Source: Prosapia bicincta (Eukaryota > Arthropoda > Insecta > Hemiptera > Cercopidae). From it: DNA of 64,000 nt. Made by a program: the position numbers and the translations under genes. Position 1 is the stretch's first letter; each line of letters starts with the position of its first letter. The notes below the pieces were generated by a model. The model did not search any database, was not told the DNA's origin, and saw only the letters and a program-made list of their open reading frames with translations. The stretch covers positions 2,981,001 to 3,045,000 of the forward strand of contig JBAIZL010000006.1 in the NCBI GenBank assembly GCA_036971475.1, in the 5' to 3' direction. Positions 1 to 11,015 of this stretch are shown here, one piece after another.

Positions 1-71
1 ATAAATCCAGATTCTGTCACTAGGGACTAAAGTCGACTTACGCGATCAACGGTAAAAAAGTTTGCCTTGCG

Positions 72-319
72 CCTTACACTCTAAATTTCATCAAGCGAAA
101 TTCAGTCGTATTCGGGTGGGGCACATTTTGACTCGAGCTTTGAGTTAAAATTTACTTGTGTTCGAATGAATGTTACTCGAAGACAAGTGAATTTCACTTA
201 AAGGCAAGTGAGCCTTTAACTCGAAGCTCGAGTCAAAATGTGCCCTATCCGAATACGAGTGAAACCCACTCGCCTTTGAATGAATTTCGATGAAACTCGA
301 TGGAATTTAGAGTGTACGC
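72..319. repeat. Fold-back element (inverted repeat, about 250 bp)
   Basis: The segment starting near 73 (ACACTCTAAATTTC) returns inverted near 305-317, and the inner block around 118-140 (GGGCACATTTTGACTCGAGC, with small differences) returns inverted at 224-245. The two arms make up nearly the whole element, as in a fold-back MITE. No open reading frame is present and no target-site duplication was established. Confidence 0.7.
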
Positions 320-754
320 TATGATCTACTGTTATGTTCAAGCAGCCGAATCTCCATACACCTAAGCGATGCCCTTAAAATCCCTCATGGTTCTAAAAAG
401 CATTGTCCAGCAAAAAATTTTAAATTAAAATGTACAAGTGCCCGGCTTCGCCCCTAATCTGCGTGGCGCCCATTAAAACTTTTAAAAAAAGGACATCTAA
501 ATTGTTGCACTGAAAAAGACAAAATTTACGAGTTAATGTACTTGTCAATTAAGATCGCATAGTTACAAAACTGCACAATAAATTACTGTGAGTAATTAAT
601 CTTTTAAATAAAAAATTGTATTACAAGAAAATAACACTACGCGATACAAAGGAACATTTAAAGTACGTAATCGATTAAAAAACGTATAAATAATTCATAA
701 GTTTTCGAATGTCCCTGTATTGAAAATTATATTAGATTATGATCTAAAGAGAAT

Positions 755-1495
755 AGCTTTTGGTATTTATTTCCCTTGCCCACGTGTACGATTTTAGCGA
801 AAAAAAAAATTATACCGGCCGACGCAGAAAGACTTCAGGGATACGAAAAAAATAACGAAAACTCTTGCTCAGGGAAATAAATACCATTTTATCAGATTAA
901 AGTTTGGTAAAAAATTCAGTGCGGAGTAGACTACTATGACTGACTATTATGTTTGCGTATGTTATCAACAGAGCGCCGTACTACGTATACGTATATTTAT
1001 ATATAGCTATAAAGACTCCAGTCAGGATAGATTTGGTTGTAATTTCATACAATATTACATTACCTAATTAGACGTCTACTTCCGCAGAGTAATACTTTTT
1101 CAAGGTGACGTCACGAAATCTCTATTCTAGCCTTACATGTGTACATTTGGTTAAACGTATAAAATTATAACCATATCTATCCTGACTGCATACTTCATAG
1201 GTATATAAATTTAACCTTCCGAGGCAATAACAAACAATAATTACAAATATAGCTTCAGATCATATTTTTTATTCGTTTTATAAGCATTGTAATGAGGGTG
1301 GGCAATGTGCATTTTTACTAGCACTATTAGCACCACATATGGGGGAATTACAATTTTCCAAAATTATTAATTTTTGGGCCATGAGCGAGAGTTGTAATAT
1401 TATTTTCGTATTCCTGATGAGTTTCTGCGTCGGCCGGTATCATTTTTTTTCGCTAAAATCGTACACGTGGGCACGGTAAATAAATACCTAGGTTT
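755..1495. repeat. Inverted-repeat element with a second inverted repeat nested inside
   Basis: The left arm (about 757-870) and right arm (about 1385-1492) share GTGTACGATTTTAGCG and CCGGCCGACGCAGAAA in opposite orientation, and both ends read GGTATTTATTT inward. Inside, CAGTCAGGATAGAT near 1020 returns inverted as ATCTATCCTGACTG near 1175, so a second hairpin or insertion sits within the first. No coding potential is visible. The superfamily is not recognised. Confidence 0.65.
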
Positions 1496-1499
1496 TATG

Positions 1500-3855
1500 T
1501 TTTTTCATTTCTTTTTGTATAATAAGAACAACTTGGTTCTATCTATACCCCACTACAGCATCCCCTACTGCATACGTTGAGATCAAAAGAAAATAAATTT
1601 GGTTTTAAAGTATATTAGGAGGGTGGAAATGGCCGAAATGCAGAGAAGGGTCGCCGAGGGCGTCGAGGGAAAACGATGAAATCTAAAAATATGTTTGTTC
1701 CAGGTCTACACTACGGACAGCAATCTACAAGATCTATTAGACACACATTTTAACGTTTTCATATCTTAAACGAGTTGGGTCAAATACAAGCCAAATGATA
1801 AAAATGTTCGACGCTTTACTAACAATTGCACGGTAACTTTAAAACTTGGGTAGTTTAATTTTAAAACATAATTTTGAAGAGAAAAATAGAATTGTGCTTA
1901 ATACTTCAATAAATGAAGGTCCACGCTAGTTTTCCGTTTTCATATTTTTTACTGAAAAAAACATTGTAAACAAGTGATTTTAGGCGTATAGAAACCTAAA
2001 CAGTGGTTGAAATTCAAATTAATTGGAACATAACCTAAATATAGCAACACAAAAACTGTATACAATTAATTTTTCTTTATAGATCACAGCATTATATTTT
2101 ACATTACAATTAAATAGATATGTTTCACAATATACCTTCAATTAGAATAAGTGTAGTTTAAAAGAAAATATGTTCATTAAATAAACATTGAAATGTCGGT
2201 TGAAATTAGCAGAATATAGTCACACGGAATTCTGTGTAACCTACATGAAATAAGAAATTCTGTAATTTCTAATGTTATTTATTTTAAGTTATTTTTTTAA
2301 AAATTAAACCCTAGCCATATACTTTGTACCTATATTGTAATACAGCTATAGTGATGTGGTAATACACCGTGATCAATTTTATATAGAAACTTCGATTTCA
2401 TACACCTTTATGTGCCGTGCATAGGTTATATTCTCATTTTTAGGTTATGTTCCATTTGTTCGAATTTTAACCATTATTCATGATTTGTCGTTCAGAATGT
2501 ACTTTTGAATAACACATGTGAAAACGACAAAAAACCATAGTAGGCTCGTATTTGGTCAGTGTTTTCATGTTTGTTTAAATTAAGGACATCTAATAAATAT
2601 TTAATGTTTTTAATTTTTATAATTCTCTAAAACATGTTTCAAAATGTATAAATATATTCTGTATAAAAAAGAGGGGCGAATTGCTCGTCGTCAAGGTGCT
2701 GTTTATTAGTGTTCTCGTAAGATTAAATTGACGGTATTTATCAAGGGGATGAATTGTATAAACATAGAATTTAAAAAATGGAGTTTTCTGAAAATCGATA
2801 CTCGTGAGAATTAAAATGATATAAAGTGCGATATAAAATCTCGCTAATTATAGAATAAAATTGGTATGTTATCTTGGCAAGTTCATAAAAAGTGAGGAGC
2901 ACAAAAAACCTAAAATTTCATTAACAAATTTGTTTTCAAGACAATTTTGGTTTTCAATGTTTTATGCCAACAATAGTGGTCTAACGAAATTTTGTATCTC
3001 AAGTTCGTCAAAAGTAAGTTAAAAGTACGAAAATCAAAATTACGTCTGTTATTTTCAAGTGATTAACCTTTCTTGTAAAGACAATATTTACAGAATTATT
3101 AAAAATACACCTACCAATAAGTATAGCAGAGAAATACGAAGGGATAGCCTGGGTATCAATTATTTTTCATTGTAGTTCTTTTTACTGAAACACTAAACGT
3201 ATCTTACACTGAAACCTCTTGGAAGTATTTATACTTCATACTTCCTCTTGTAGTATTTTACGCTTAAATACTAAAAACAAAATTGCACCTAGCGTTGTAA
3301 AGAGACACGAGAAATAATAAAACTGTGAGGAGACGTACGAAAACATTTTTAATTTTGAAAAAGACAAACATAACCTCACTTTTCACACACGTACTTTTAT
3401 ATAAACACATACTTTTCGTAACAAGATTAAATGGCATCTCGTTTAGTTTCAAAATAATTTAATTCGTTTAAAAATGAATAAATATCAATGAAAATAGCCT
3501 TTAGACATCTTTTGGAATGTTCCATGCAAATATGGAGCCAGTTTAGAAATGTAAATTTTTACCCAAAATAAGATACATAACCTATATACACAAGAATCTA
3601 ATCGGTTAAAAATATGAGAAACTTTACCATGTTTTTTACAACATGGTTATTACCATAACCTAGGCCTAGGTTATGTATTATTGTCGAGTAAATTATCTAT
3701 AAAAAAATAAATAATATATATTTACCCATAGATTTTATATATAAGCGTAATAAATTATATAATTAATCTATAAATGATTTACAGTAGTTCATTATACAAA
3801 CAATTAGCTTATATGTATATTATGTTGTTTTTTTAATATTGGTTACGATAGCTTA
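1500..3855. other. AT-rich DNA without a recognisable gene
   Basis: No supported gene is visible. A diverged inverted repeat is suggested by TTGAAATTCAAATTAATTGG near 2010 and its partner near 2447-2475, both followed by the complement of AACATAACCTAAA. The short open frames here look like chance. Confidence 0.4.
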
Positions 3856-3859
3856 TGGA

Positions 3860-4380
3860 AATCGTGCCGCATAACAACACTAAATTTCCATTTGTTTTGT
3901 CTGTGAATAAGGACATGCGCAATGACGTCGCCTTTGTTTATAGCGTCTTGACAATTTACATAAAAATACTTTTTGAACGCGGAACAAACGTTTCCAAAAC
4001 TAAATAACTATTAATACGTGTTACTAATTACTAATATACAATGAGGAACAACAATTTACGAACCAGAAACATTCCTTGGATGGAAACGTTGTCGAGTTCA
4101 ACAGGTAATCTACATCTGTAATCTGCATCAATTTGCAAAGCAGGATAAACAATTCACAAAACACTGATTCAGTTCGCGATCAAATACGACCAGTTTCGAC
4201 AACACTCGGACTGTCTTGACAATTCTGTAGTTGAGATTGACAACGCTCGCTCGGCCACAACACACTCAAACACAAACACGTAAGGTTGGAGTTGGGACTG
4301 TTTATCGTTCTTCGCTCGCAGTCTGTTCCCCCTCCAAATCCACTTCCCCTGCTTCTACGCATTAACCACCCTTAAGGGGG
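3860..4380. promoter_or_regulatory. CpG-bearing unique block, possible promoter or first exon
   Basis: This block is richer in G+C and CpG than the several kilobases on either side and shows no repeat structure. A short plus-strand frame opens at 4041 (ATGAGGAACAAC) and runs 64 bases to CAACAG followed by GTAATC, a plausible donor. The minus strand has a 60-codon open frame at 4180-4362. Neither resembles a known protein. A promoter with a 5' exon is one reading; old element sequence is another. Confidence 0.22.
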
Positions 4381-4904
4381 AGGATGACTATATACTTTAT
4401 AGTGAAAGATCTGTATTGACAGGTGGATAAGATGGTTTACAAAATAGACGCCTGCAGTAAATATGCGCCAAGAGTATTGTATTAATAAGCAATAATAAGT
4501 ACTCAAGTATGTAACCAATTAAGTAGATGATTATGCGAATCAATTATTTTAAAATATTTACAAAATTTATTAAACTAGAACAAAATAGTTCTTTTTACTA
4601 AAAATTTTGTACAATTTGTAATACTTGAACGAATGGAGGTCCACTTTACTTAGAAATCCATTCCAAAACAAGAAACATCTAATTTTGTGTGGTAAAACAT
4701 AGTGAATAAAATTCGAAAAAAATTGAAATAACCGTATAGGCCTACACACAAAACCTTATAAACGCCAATTTTTGTAATAGTAATTAAGCATAAAACTATA
4801 TTTCAATTACAATACTATATGTTAAAATAATAATAATTTATTACAATAAAGTTTACGTTTACACTCTCAGAAACATAAAGTAAGCTAACATACGGTTGAT
4901 TTGC

Positions 4905-5105
4905 GAGTCAAACAAGTTTATTAATTAATCTTGGGGAGATGTTCGAAACTAAATAGTTCCCGCTTCAAGCTCCACTAATTTTTAAGTTATTTACTGACGT
5001 TAAACGTTAGAAATTAGTGAGGCCAAAGGGGAAAACAATTTACTTTTCAAAACATCGACTTAATTAATAAATTTGCTTCAGTCGCAAATTAATCTTGTTT
5101 ATCTT
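4905..5105. repeat. Inverted-repeat element, AAGTTTATTAATTAAT type
   Basis: A left arm with TTTGCGAGTCAAAC and AAGTTTATTAATTAATC faces a right arm with TTAATTAATAAATTTGC and CAGTCGCAAATTAA. The layout resembles the pair at 9727-9950. Elements of this shape elsewhere in the window carry Penelope-type termini, but no hammerhead core is intact here. Confidence 0.5.
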
Positions 5106-5109
5106 ATGT

Positions 5110-6735
5110 AACAATATAGCTACAAATTTCCTTCCGGTTATGGAAAATTTGGTCGTGAGAAAAGGATAACTTTACTAACAACCTTCAAGTCGGTTTTGCT
5201 GTAACAACAGTTGAATACGATCTTCTATAGGTTTATATTATGTGATTACACGATCTCATATTTATTTTTTCACGTTATTTTATAGGATTGTAAAAAAATA
5301 TAAATTTAGCACTTCGAAGCTTATACAGTTGAACTTATAAACAATTATACAGTTAAACGTAAAGTTATTAAGTTTAAAAGTAAAATTAACATGTAATAAT
5401 ATAGGAAATTATAGCATTTTATAAAAAAAGTTTAATGATAAAAACTTGACTGTACAGAATTTTGTCACTGCTACCTTGATAGTACAACAATTTATAAACT
5501 CAATGTTTCTTCGCATAGGAATGGAATTTACAGTTCTTTATTCATTTTATTGAAATTGTAACCAATTCTTTGTACTAGCTAAATACTAGTGTTAATATAA
5601 TACAGTACTGTGTTTTATTAACGAATTTTGAATTTATTAAGAATTGCACATAACTGTAGGCTATCGTGTTTACCGTTGACGTTGGCGAGGTCATTGATTC
5701 CTTAGGTAAACTTTTAATCGTTTAAGAACCAAACCTATCAGAACTGGAAACTTTGCTGACAAGTTGTAAAATAGCTATATTTTATTGTAATTTAAAATAG
5801 TCCTTTGTTTTCTAAAGTCTACAAATATTTTACCAAGTTTTGTGTATATTGCTATAGCAAGGTTGTAAATATTTTTAAAATGTTTTTTGTTTGAAAAAAA
5901 ATTTTAGTGAACAACTTGAAATAAAAGAAAGAAGTACAAAATTATAATTAGAAATTTAATACTTTCGTGTTTCGAAGATTTATTGTTTTAATACTTAATA
6001 AAGATTTAAATAACTCAAAATTTTCATTTTCACTTGTGCTACTAAAATTACATTCCAAATAAAAAGATTATTTTAAAAATCGCAAACTATTAGTAGTGAT
6101 TAGAACTTGAATTAATAATCGGGATGATACAACATAAGTGATTTAAAACAAACTCGTTTATCATGTAATTCTTCATGAATTGTCGCAATACATTACAATT
6201 TAGCTATATTAAAAATAGCTAAAAAGTATCTGGTTAGAACAGATATCGTCGTAAAAAAATGAACTATCGATAGTAATGTAATCGATAGCCGGGTGACCTC
6301 GGTTTTGCAACTAAAGAACTTATTACTATTTCGAATATGTTGGTAGTCTTGTATTTTATTAAACATTTAGGCCTAAGCACTAATTATGATATGCAACCTT
6401 TTAAATAATCATATTTTATACGTAGGCCCTAGAAACAAACCATCTAGTGTGCTCCTACCTCATACTGTATCAAGTTTTCCAAGGTCAACCTATAGTCAAG
6501 TTCAATGCTACAGTTAGCAAACTTATTTTTTGTATACATAACCAAACCTACCCTAATTGCATATTTTGTAAGTATGTTGTAAAATAACCACTATATATTT
6601 TATTGCAAATTAAAATAATGTTCTTTTTTTTAAATAAACATAACTTTATGCTGTTTTGTGTGTTGGTATATTACGGTTATGTTTTAATTTTTCGAAGTTT
6701 TACTTCTATTTACAAATTACACTTATTGTATCAAC
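5110..6735. other. AT-rich DNA, nothing recognised
   Basis: No gene, transposase fragment or strong repeat was seen. The 88-codon open frame at 6603-6869 runs through repeat sequence and is not taken as a gene. Confidence 0.4.
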
Positions 6736-6737
6736 TT

Positions 6738-6812
6738 GGCACACAAAAAACGCAACTTACTGATATTTTTCAGCAGACGCGTTTCGCACTAGGTCAGTAC
6801 ATTGTTCAATGC
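6738..6812. repeat. Single arm of a CAGCAGACGCGTTTCGCAC repeat
   Basis: The segment with CTTACTGATATTTTTCAGCA then GACGCGTTTCGCACTAGG matches the left arm of the palindrome at 43236-43424 and, less well, 47183-47346. On the minus strand it reads CTGACCTAGTGCGAAACGCG, which resembles the 3' half of a hammerhead core but lacks the full CTGANGA box. Confidence 0.55.
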
Positions 6813-6889
6813 TGTGAGTCACGGACAAGACTTATTTTTGTGAGTAATTTCATATACATCTTTATGTAATAGACTTCCAGCAGTGGAAA

Positions 6890-6960
6890 GGTTGGACCAG
6901 TGCAAAAGTCCTGGATATCAAACAAGTAGTTATTCAGTTCGAATCCGATTGAGACATCAG
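6890..6960 (+). repeat. tRNA-derived SINE head (fragment)
   Basis: The segment has an A-box-like region (TGGACCAGTGCAAAAGTCC, near 6894) and about 35 bases later a B-box-like CAGTTCGAATCCG (near 6938). This is the spacing of an internal RNA polymerase III promoter in a tRNA-derived SINE. The rest of the cloverleaf is degraded and it does not look like a working tRNA. The 3' boundary is uncertain. Confidence 0.45.
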
Positions 6961-7165
6961 ATTTTTAAAATTTTAATTAATGAATAATTATTTGAAAAAC
7001 CTGTATTAACATCAATTGTCATCCTACAGGTTTAAAAAAGTGTATTTGAACTTGATTCGATGAATAAAATGTATTTTATTAACAATTTAAATTTTATACA
7101 AGATATATATAAATATCGCAATATGTTTAATATTTAATGTTTAATATTTTAATTGTTTAATATTC

Positions 7166-7196
7166 CTGATGATGTTGGTACTGTTAGCCAACGAAA
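7166..7196 (+). ncRNA. Hammerhead ribozyme core (Penelope type)
   Basis: The order is CTGATGA (7166-7172), then stem II GTTGG/CCAAC (7174-7178 with 7188-7192) around a 9-base loop, then GAAA (7193-7196). This fits the hammerhead rule CUGANGA - stem II - GAAA. Stems I and III are short and AT-rich, as in minimal hammerheads of Penelope-like elements. Self-cleavage is inferred, not shown. Confidence 0.55.
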
Positions 7197-7249
7197 TGCT
7201 TTGAATTGTAAATTAAATTATAACTCTTGTATTTGATTTTGACTTAGTT

Positions 7250-7252
<3 letters not shown>

Positions 7253-7324
<72 letters not shown>
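7253..7324. repeat. (TA)n microsatellite
   Basis: About 36 uninterrupted TA units. Similar tracts repeatedly sit at the edges of Penelope-related sequence in this window. Confidence 0.95.
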
Positions 7325-7327
<3 letters not shown>

Positions 7328-7750
7328 GGAGCGTGAATTAGTAGAAGGAATTGAATAACAGAGCACCTTTTTATTTAAACTTTCGTTTGATAATGTGTTT
7401 TTTCAGTTTTCTAAAACATTTCATCAAAATGTTAGAGGATCAATATTGAAGTCATAGTGATTATTTTATAATTGTTTAACCCCTACTTATTGTATGGGAG
7501 GTTCGACAATGGTCTATATTTATTGCTTGCATAGTAGTAGGCTGTCATTACCATAGAAACTAGCTCGACCACAGAGAGGGGGGAGGAGGGAGGTGCAGGC
7601 AGTAGTTCTAAATACAACAAATACATCAGACCTTCCTTCCTTATTCATTGGCTGTTGCGACAATGTTTTAACAAAAAAGGAGCGAGAATTCTAGGAGCGG
7701 CTAACATCTGAAAATTTACATGCATGAATTGTGTCCTCGCTTTCAGTAGA

Positions 7751-7894
7751 TTTGCCTATAGTAGCATTTACTTTTATAATTGTTCAGAATCGTCAACTCA
7801 GACTGTGACAACTTATGACATTGTTATGAGTTGACACATCTCCCAAAACTGCGGTCCACAGCAATTATAAAAGTAAGTGCTTCTAAAGGCAAGT
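7751..7894. repeat. Small inverted-repeat element
   Basis: TTTGCCTATAGTAGCATTTA followed by CTTTTATAATTG (7751-7783) returns inverted near 7861-7890. The arms are about 30 bp with a spacer of about 80 bp and no coding potential, so it is MITE-like. Confidence 0.5.
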
Positions 7895-8099
7895 GTAACC
7901 TATTTACAAGTGTTTTTAGTTGAAAATTAGTAGCTTACGTGAGATGGAATCAAAATATATATATATATATGAAGTTAATATATTACTATTGTAAGTAATT
8001 TTATCCACCATTAAGTGCAATAATTTTAACTTGAGTGATGAGGCACCTTTCGGTCACTTGACCATTGTCGAATCACTGATATTTTTCTCAGAGATATAT

Positions 8100-8115
8100 A
8101 TGTGTGTGTGTGTGC

Positions 8116-8194
<79 letters not shown>
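8100..8194. repeat. (TG)n(TA)n compound microsatellite
   Basis: A short TG run is followed by about 38 TA units. Confidence 0.95.
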
Positions 8195-8199
<5 letters not shown>

Positions 8200-8289
8200 T
8201 ATGGCGATATGTTTTCTTGTAATATAGTTAATAAATTAAAAATATTTCAAAAACAAGAATACTTTTAATGAATATATTTATTCAAAGCT

Positions 8290-8321
8290 TTTCGCCGATA
8301 AAATAGTATCAGCATCTTCAG
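8290..8321 (-). ncRNA. Hammerhead ribozyme core downstream of a Penelope GIY-YIG frame
   Basis: On the minus strand the order is CTGAAGA (8321-8315), stem II GCTGATA/TATCGGC (7 bp with one G-U pair), then GAAA (8293-8290). The variable seventh core base (A here) is allowed. It lies about 80 bases downstream of the stop of the endonuclease remnant at 8404-8771 and on the same strand, which is where Penelope-like elements carry hammerheads in their terminal repeat. Confidence 0.6.
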
Positions 8322-8403
8322 GAAAATAATTATCTAATAAAACATTTTTACAAAATTAAATCATATGTACTACAAAGAATCATATGTTTAAAAGTATTGC
8401 ACT

Positions 8404-8770
8404 TTATGTAAATTTTTCTATAACATCAATGACTTTATAAATAGTTTGGTGCCTTGATCTCACTTGAATTTGTTCATCATTTAATTTGTCTTTAACTTTA
8501 TGCTTATAAATTTCCAATGTTTCAAATATATTCATTTTTAATCCTTTATTTAATTCTTTTATTAATTTCATATTTTCTATTTCCGGAAACTCGTGTCCAT
8601 TATTAATACAATGCGTAGCTAAATTTGATTTGTATATGTTTGGTTTGATATAAGCGTTTAAATGTTCTTTGTATCTTTCTTTTAATTTCTTTTTTGTTTG
8701 TCCTACATATAATTTATTACAAGTTTGACATTTTATATTATATACTCCATTTCTTTCGTGCATATTATTT

Positions 8771-8771
<1 letters not shown>
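8404..8771 (-). pseudogene. Penelope-like element, 3' end with GIY-YIG endonuclease
   Basis: This is the C-terminal endonuclease part of a Penelope-like retroelement, a class that pairs a reverse transcriptase with a GIY-YIG nuclease. The frame contains NGVYNIKCQTCNKLYVGQTK, with the variant GVY and YVG motifs and the two cysteines typical of these proteins, then KERYKEH and an ATHCINNGHEF segment. About 120 codons remain. The reverse transcriptase is missing because the upstream side ends at a (TA)n tract (8776-8815). The stop at 8404 looks like the natural end. It is a 5'-truncated copy and cannot be autonomous. Confidence 0.85.

Positions 8772-8775
<4 letters not shown>

Positions 8776-8815
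<40 letters not shown>
8776..8815. repeat. (TA)n microsatellite
   Basis: About 20 TA units at the truncated edge of the Penelope fragment. Confidence 0.9.
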
Positions 8816-8820
<5 letters not shown>

Positions 8821-9188
8821 AATAATAATTATTATTATTATTTCATTTTATATTCAATAGTTTTTCATTAAAAATACTTGAATATATATTAGTATGTTAC
8901 ACTTGACTATAGAGGATGCCCGTTTCGGAAAATGTGTCATTCTCAACTCAGACCATAACTTACCTTTTGGTTATTTTATGTTAGGGAAGTCTTTAAAATA
9001 CACCTAATATCGCTTACCTACAACCCCCACCACCCTTACCTAAAAAAACCAAAAGGTCAGTTACGGTTTGCCTTGACAATGGACAAATCTCCCGAATTGA
9101 CCGTCCTTAATCATCAAAAAGCTAATATATAAACACAAAAATAAATAGACCACGACTATCAATCATAAAAACTTTAACATCTGACGCG

Positions 9189-9217
9189 TTTCAATGACAT
9201 TATGTCATCATCCTCAG
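9189..9217 (-). ncRNA. Hammerhead ribozyme core, isolated
   Basis: On the minus strand the order is CTGAGGA (9217-9211), a stem II formed by ATGACA/TGTCAT extended by a terminal G-U pair, then GAAAC continuing into GCGTCAG. The core is complete. No Penelope frame is attached, so it is probably a solo terminal repeat. Activity is inferred. Confidence 0.55.
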
Positions 9218-9570
9218 TGATGCTACACAATCAACCTTATTTTAAAAAAATTGAACATAACCTATAATATTTTAACAAAAGTAAGAACCGGATCTGGGAA
9301 TTAATTGTAAATCTGCCAATCGATCGTTTATTTCCGAACCATTTCCCGATTTCAGTGATATCGTTCATAGTGTTATTATTTTTTTATAACCAAATCTAAC
9401 CTAACAGAATACCTTTTAGCTATATTGTATTTTAGGTCAACGTGTATTGAAATAGAAGAAATATTACCTTGTGTAGTTTTGTGTGCTCTGTTATATTCAG
9501 GTTAGGTTTCAAATTTTGCTAAATCAGTATTTACGTATATTCGAGTACATTTTTCTCCCTTTCCTAACAA

Positions 9571-9706
9571 AATATTTTCTTTTGTTGACGCGTTTCGGAA
9601 AGACTTTATTTTCAAAACTTAAATAGTATTTTTAAAGTACCATAAATGTACTATTTAAGTTTTAAAAATGGAGTCAATCCGAAACGCGTCAACAAAAGAA
9701 AATATT
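9571..9706. repeat. Hairpin element with GAAACGCGTCAAC arms
   Basis: AATATTTTCTTTTGTTGACG continues to CGTTTCGG and ACTTAAATAGTA on the left. On the right TACTATTTAAGTTTT runs to CCGAAACGCGTCAAC and AAAAGAAAATATT. The arms are about 60 bp with a short spacer. CCGAAACGCGTC is the 3' part seen after hammerhead cores, but the CTGANGA box is absent. Confidence 0.65.
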
Positions 9707-9726
9707 GAATAAATGATAAACCGGTC

Positions 9727-9950
9727 GGATATCGAGTCAAAAAAGTTTATTTAATTAGTGCACGTTTCGGATACTAATTTGTTGCCCTTATCAAGTCTGT
9801 TGTGCTTTGAAAAACAAAGTGCTTACATTTAGAGTTCAAGGGAGAAGTGAGTAATCTGGGGAGGCAAAACATAAAACCCCCTTTTCCTTATTGAGTTACT
9901 TGGCGAAACTTTGCACTAATTAAATAAACTTCTCTGACTCGATATTCAAA
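9727..9950. repeat. Inverted-repeat element, GTTTATTTAATTAGTGCA type
   Basis: The left arm has ATATCGAGTCA, AAGTTTATTTAATTAGTGCA and CGTTTCGG. The right arm has GCGAAAC, TTTGCACTAATTAAATAAAC and TGACTCGATAT. The arms are 40-50 bp around about 130 bp. CGAAAC occurs in both arms, a feature shared with the other Penelope-type palindromes here. Confidence 0.6.
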
Positions 9951-10264
9951 CGGCTTGTCATTTAATCAATACTTATGTCGAGTGCTCAAATAAACACTAA
10001 AAAAAGATAACATAATGTTAGGAAAATGTACATGACTGTATAGAAATATTCGTAACGGAAGTGAAGATGTGTATATTAAGAATTTTACTATTTACGGTTT
10101 GCGACATTGCAAATTAGCTGTTTCTGGCTTAAAATGTTTGAATAACTTATTAGGAAAGGAAAAAATCGATGTTGAATAGTAAGCTAAGTATACCTGGTAT
10201 TTATGAATTCACTATAACTGGAAAAAAAGTTAAATATAGATTGTGATTTCGTGATGCGTGACAA

Positions 10265-10455
10265 GGCCAAAAACTAGAAGTCACTCTAGTTTGTAACTTC
10301 TTATTTGCTAGATTGTAATTTTGTAATAAGACCCTCTGACAATGATGACATGGTCATCGGAATGTACACAAGGGTTTAATCTTAAATAACTTGTGTTAAT
10401 TGTTATTTTTGTGGTATTGGGGTTGTTTCCAATATTTTCATTGTTATATATTGTC
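10265..10455 (+). repeat. Single arm of the GGTATTGGGGTTGTTTC repeat with decayed hammerhead
   Basis: This is a third copy of the arm found in inverted pair at 12645-13890. It has TAGTTTGTAACTTCTT, TAGATTGTAATTTTGTAATA and GTGGTATTGGGGTTGTTTCC. The hammerhead region reads CTGACAATGATGACATGG then TCATCGGAATG. Stem II (GATGAC/GTCATC) is intact but both conserved boxes are damaged. Confidence 0.6.
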
Positions 10456-10923
10456 CCACTGTGCTCTTGATATTATAGGCCTATTGGTCCAAATCTTGGG
10501 ATCAATTTCAACGAGATTTGGAAAGTAAGTTTGAACGAATTTTAATGCTGTCCACGTGGAAGAATGTTTTAGGTCCAGTGGAAGAGTAAACTGACTGGAA
10601 ACATGGGGGTTATTTCACGCCCACCCCCTCCCGCAAGGGGAAAGTTTTGAGTAAGGTGAGCCATGTTTGTTTAATTAAGCAGGGGTTTGCAACCTGAGGG
10701 TGAGTATGTTTTTAAAGAGTAATAAAAAGTTACAATTTTAATGTTTTAATGACCATAACCTTCCGATTTTCTTCAGAGAAAGTTTTTGAACTCTAAAGCT
10801 AATATGCCTGATTGGTTATTTCAAATTGTAAGTTGAAATTTTGGTATGATCAAGACAAAATTTATACAGCAAGTTTAAAATAATGATTTTATTTCTTTAC
10901 TCACTTTGCACTCGCACAGTTTT

Positions 10924-11015
10924 GGTAATAGAAATAAAATACGGCTGCTTTGCGAGTCATAGATAATGTTTTGTTCTGCTACAGCGATGTTTCGATAACT
11001 AGTCATCATCAGGCC
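10924..11015 (-). repeat. Penelope-type terminal repeat fragment
   Basis: On the minus strand the piece reads GCCTGATGATGACTAGTTA, TCGAAACATCGCTGTAGC and AGAACAAAACATTATC. CTGATGA (11012-11006) and GAAAC (10993-10989) are both present, but the bases between them give only a weak stem II. It may be a degenerate hammerhead. Confidence 0.4.

Larger units (their letters stand above)
7028..7360 (+). repeat. Penelope-type terminal repeat with hammerhead core and (TA)n
   Basis: This repeat starts near TGTATTTGAACTTGATTCG and contains a hammerhead core at 7166-7196. After a (TA)n tract it ends with AGAAGGAATTGAATAA. A shorter relative at 49430-49562 carries the same two ends (TGAACTTGAGTGGACG and GAAGGAATTGAATAA) without the hammerhead. 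No coding sequence is attached. Confidence 0.55.
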
